In this document: positions 61,953 through 64,000 of the stretch, piece by piece
How positions within the stretch are numbered: position 1 is the first letter of the stretch
How the letters are laid out: each line of letters begins with the position of its first letter
Assembly: GCF_000015165.1 (NCBI RefSeq)
Contig: NC_009485.1
Location: forward strand, 7,645,501-7,709,500
Length of the DNA: 64,000 bases
DNA from: Bradyrhizobium sp. BTAi1
Lineage (GTDB): Bacteria; Pseudomonadota; Alphaproteobacteria; Rhizobiales; Xanthobacteraceae
Direction of reading: 5' to 3'
The notes under the pieces: generated by a model
The model's input: only the letters and a program-made list of their open reading frames with translations
Told to the model about the DNA's origin: nothing
Database searches by the model: none
Position numbers and translations under genes: made by a program

Positions 61953-62363
61953 TCACCCCTCCGGCGAAGCGGCATCATCCTGCGGCGACTGCTGAACACT
62001 GGACGTGCCGGCAGACTGCCGCTCGTCGGTCTGCGGACGGAATGGCGTTCGGCCCATCCAGGGTTGGACCTCAAGGTGCTGCAGCCAATCCTTGACGGTC
62101 GGAATCCAGCCCAGATCATCCTTGACGTGCTGCTCTCCGATCGTCCTGACGGGAACGACTTTGCCGACGCTGTTGGTCAGGGTCGCACCAAAGATCGCCT
62201 CGCACAGGAAGATCCCTTCGCTGTGGTGACGCAGGGCGCGGTGGCGGACGTCAGCGAGATGCGCCTTGCTCTCGTCGAACCAGTCGTGGATCGCCTGATA
62301 GTCGGCCGGCTCGCCACCGAACAGGCGGGCGGAACGAACCGCATGGTGATAAGGATGCGCCAT
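61953..62363 (-). CDS. conserved protein, DUF6915-like
   Basis: A 136-aa soluble protein. The N-terminal part (MAHPYHHAVRSARLFGGEPA, then DWFDESKAHLADVRHRALRH and IGEQHVKDDLGWIPTVKDWL) matches the DUF6915 pattern as I recall it. The last ~30 residues are Gln/Ser-rich and probably disordered. It ends 9 bases from the AmpG-like gene stop and follows the 231-aa gene on the same strand by 8 bases, so the two are probably co-transcribed. Confidence 0.65.
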   Translation of the reverse strand: MAHPYHHAVRSARLFGGEPADYQAIHDWFDESKAHLADVRHRALRHHSEGIFLCEAIFGATLTNSVGKVVPVRTIGEQHVKDDLGWIPTVKDWLQHLEVQPWMGRTPFRPQTDERQSAGTSSVQQSPQDDAASPEG

Positions 62364-62371
62364 GGCCGCCT

Positions 62372-63067
62372 CTACCCGGCGATCGTGATGTTCTGCACGA
62401 CCGGATCGGCATTGCCGTCATCGATGATGGTGCAGGCTTCGAGATCCACCCAGAACGCGCCATACATGCAATATTCGCCGGTGCCGAAACCTCTGCCGAG
62501 CAGCAGCATGGCCCACTCCTCGACCAATTGATCGGAAACGACGTCGCGCAACTCAGCGAGCTTCTGGTGCTTGAAAATTGCCGCGGATTGAGAGCGGGCT
62601 TCGATCGCGGGCAGCTGATCATGGACGCCCATCGCGAGAAGCCGCGCGGCCAGCGCATCGAGGTCGAGACGATCCCCGCTTTCGCTCTCGTAGTGATCGA
62701 GCCAGGAAAATCCTTCGTCGTTGCCGCCATCGTAGCGACAATACGCCCGCTTGGCGCCGGCAGCCCGCAGCGGCGGCACGAGCGTCGCGAACAGCAGCTG
62801 CCGCCGCCGCTCGTGGTCCCGGATCACCCGGCTTTGCGGCGTCCGCCGTCCGAGCAGACGATCGAGAATGCTCCGCCTTTGCGGCTCGACTGCCCCAGGA
62901 GATGCGGTGCTCTCGCTGGCAGGCGGCTGCAGTGAAAACCGGACCGGCTCCTGCGGCCCGCCATATTCGGGAGCAGGCAAATAAACAAAATCGCTGACGC
63001 GCGGATCCGGTGCATCGGATCCATCCTCCGGCCATTCGATGTCAGATTGATCGTGGATGAACGGCAT
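62372..63067 (-). CDS. hypothetical protein
   Basis: A 231-aa soluble acidic protein, MPFIHDQSDIEWPEDGSDAP at the start. A Pro/Ser-rich N-terminal third is followed by a predicted helical part (ERRRQLLFATLVPPLRAAGA) and a C-terminal acidic region (DVVSDQLVEEWAMLLLGRGF and ACTIIDDGNADPVV). No family recognised. The ATG complements 63065-63067, after GAGAGAGGACG. Confidence 0.65.
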   Translation of the reverse strand: MPFIHDQSDIEWPEDGSDAPDPRVSDFVYLPAPEYGGPQEPVRFSLQPPASESTASPGAVEPQRRSILDRLLGRRTPQSRVIRDHERRRQLLFATLVPPLRAAGAKRAYCRYDGGNDEGFSWLDHYESESGDRLDLDALAARLLAMGVHDQLPAIEARSQSAAIFKHQKLAELRDVVSDQLVEEWAMLLLGRGFGTGEYCMYGAFWVDLEACTIIDDGNADPVVQNITIAG

Positions 63068-63167
63068 CGTCCTCTCTCCTCGGCGGCTCGGCCCGGCAGA
63101 CTTGGCGGTCAATGCGAGGAGAGGCACTCATCGCGTAAAAACGATGGCCGAGCGAGGATCGCGCAGA

Positions 63168-63596
63168 TCACCGCTTCACCAGGCTCCACTTCGTGACGAC
63201 CGCTTCGCTCATCTGACCCGCGTCCTGGGCACAGGCGATCTCGTCGACCTTCACGGCGATCTGCTTGCCGAGCAGGCCCTTGAGCTGCGAGGCCTGCGCA
63301 TTGTTGGCGGTGACGAGCTGGAACGTCTCGGGGCCGGTCTCGAGATTGCACAGCCCGCTCGGCGGCGGCAGGCGGCGCGGCTCGCTGGTGATCTGATACG
63401 CAGCGGACGGCTGCCCGGGCTTGGCACTCTTGATCTTCAGCGCGTTCAGCTCACCGGACAGGACGTCGCCGGCATTGAGTGGCCTGCCGGCCTTCTGCGG
63501 CACTTCACCCTGCTGCGCCAGCACGGACGGCGCCGAGAGCGCCACCAGAATCGCGCCCAAAGCCAGCCGTTTGCCGAATCCGCGTTTCGTCATCAT
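63168..63596 (-). CDS. secreted hypothetical protein
   Basis: A 142-aa protein with a clear signal peptide (RLALGAILVALSAPSVLAQQ; cleavage probably after VLA). The mature part has two Cys (SGLCNLETGPETF and DEIACAQDAGQ) that could form a disulfide, and a mixed-strand pattern (LKGLLGKQIAVKVDEIACA). No family recognised; probably periplasmic. It lies 17 bases after recR on the same strand. Confidence 0.75.
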   Translation of the reverse strand: MMTKRGFGKRLALGAILVALSAPSVLAQQGEVPQKAGRPLNAGDVLSGELNALKIKSAKPGQPSAAYQITSEPRRLPPPSGLCNLETGPETFQLVTANNAQASQLKGLLGKQIAVKVDEIACAQDAGQMSEAVVTKWSLVKR

Positions 63597-63613
63597 TCCA
63601 CTTCCGTCTGTGC

Positions 63614-64000
63614 TTAGAACAGGGTGCGCTGCCGCATCGCGGCCGAGAGCGTGCCTTCGTCGAGATAATCGAGCTCGCCGCCGACCGGCACGCCATGCGC
63701 CAGTCGCGTGACCTTGACGTTCGCCTCCTGCAGGAGGTCGGTGATGTAGTGCGCGGTGGTCTGGCCATCGACCGTCGCGTTCAGTGCGAGGATGATCTCG
63801 GACACCTCCGGCGCATGCGCGCGCTGCACCAGCGCGTCGATGGTGAGATCCTGCGGGCCGACACCGTCGAGCGGCGACAAAGTGCCGCCGAGCACGTGAT
63901 AGCGGCCGTTGCTTGCCTTCGCACGCTCCAGCGCCCAGAGATCGGCGACATCAGCGACGACCACGATCATCGCGGGATCACGCCGCGGGTCGGTGCACAC
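63614..64000 (-). CDS. recR: recombination protein RecR, C-terminal part (runs off the right edge)
   Basis: The visible 128 residues hold the Toprim domain (MIVVVADVADLWALERAKAS), YHVLGGTLSPLDGVGPQDLT and the end SAAMRQRTLF, as in RecR. RecR acts with RecO/RecF in gap repair. The Cys4 zinc finger and HhH region lie outside the window. Confidence 0.96.
   Translation of the reverse strand: MCTDPRRDPAMIVVVADVADLWALERAKASNGRYHVLGGTLSPLDGVGPQDLTIDALVQRAHAPEVSEIILALNATVDGQTTAHYITDLLQEANVKVTRLAHGVPVGGELDYLDEGTLSAAMRQRTLF

Noticed and set aside
1..64000. CRISPR array or defence system
   Set aside because: No regularly spaced short direct repeats, no cas genes and no recognisable restriction, abortive-infection or retron genes were seen; the toxin-antitoxin pair is the only related module.

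Overview
The window looks like a Bradyrhizobium-type alphaproteobacterium (Nitrobacteraceae). It is GC-rich. The right third carries a conserved housekeeping block: rpmH-rnpA-yidC-engB-argB-dapD-dapE, then truA/fmt/def, rmuC and recR. Short palindromic intergenic repeats and CtrA-type boxes there are usual for this group. The left two thirds is a mosaic genomic island that ends at a tRNA-Arg(ACG) gene (42719-42795, minus strand).

Layout. (1) 1-7.4 kb is an IS-battered accessory zone: a partial IS5-type transposase, a ZIP metal transporter, a DUF2171 protein, a decayed IS110 copy, debris of metal-efflux genes (CDF, CzcA-type RND) and of membrane proteins (DUF4010-like and one unrecognised), an intact AI-2E-type permease and a universal stress protein. 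(2) 7.8-15.8 kb is a metabolic and metal cargo block: a PHA synthase, a MaoC-phosphotransacetylase fusion and acetate kinase form a tight operon, followed by an SRPBCC protein and a P1B-4-like (SPC motif) metal ATPase. (3) 16.3-19.6 kb holds an IS630 element with a frameshift, an IS110 remnant and a full-length IS110 copy that lacks one catalytic Asp. (4) 19.7-30 kb and 36.5-43 kb are the backbone of an integrative, mobilizable or conjugative element. It has three related small HTH proteins (one broken), an unrecognised 394-aa protein, ParA, a one-TM protein, a TraG/VirD4/TrwB-type coupling protein, DUF932, DUF736 and ParB-like proteins, a MobF (TrwC/TraA) relaxase, a TumE/TumA-type toxin-antitoxin pair and a large serine recombinase whose 3' end runs into the tRNA-Arg gene. 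(5) 30.0-36.5 kb is a Tn554-like transposon (three tyrosine recombinases, a DUF6262 accessory protein and a pRiA4b-ORF3 cargo gene). It cuts the ParB-like gene in two at one precise point. (6) 43-64 kb is the core chromosome.

How the genes fit together. The serine recombinase probably integrates the element at the 3' end of tRNA-Arg. The toxin-antitoxin pair beside it would select for retention. ParA/ParB-like proteins, the coupling protein and the relaxase would handle the DNA during transfer. No mating-pair-formation (type IV secretion channel) genes are seen, so the element may rely on another element or have those genes to the left of the window. A 10-bp motif (CTCAGAATCC) lies at nearly the same distance before three backbone genes and forms an inverted repeat before the relaxase. 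A ~410-bp leader is present twice, at 26.3 and 36.9 kb. The most informative structure is the Tn554-like insertion: taking out the element plus one hexanucleotide restores an uninterrupted 679-codon parB frame.

Limits: all family calls come from reading motifs by eye. No searches or alignments were run, and the far (left) end of the integrated element is not visible.
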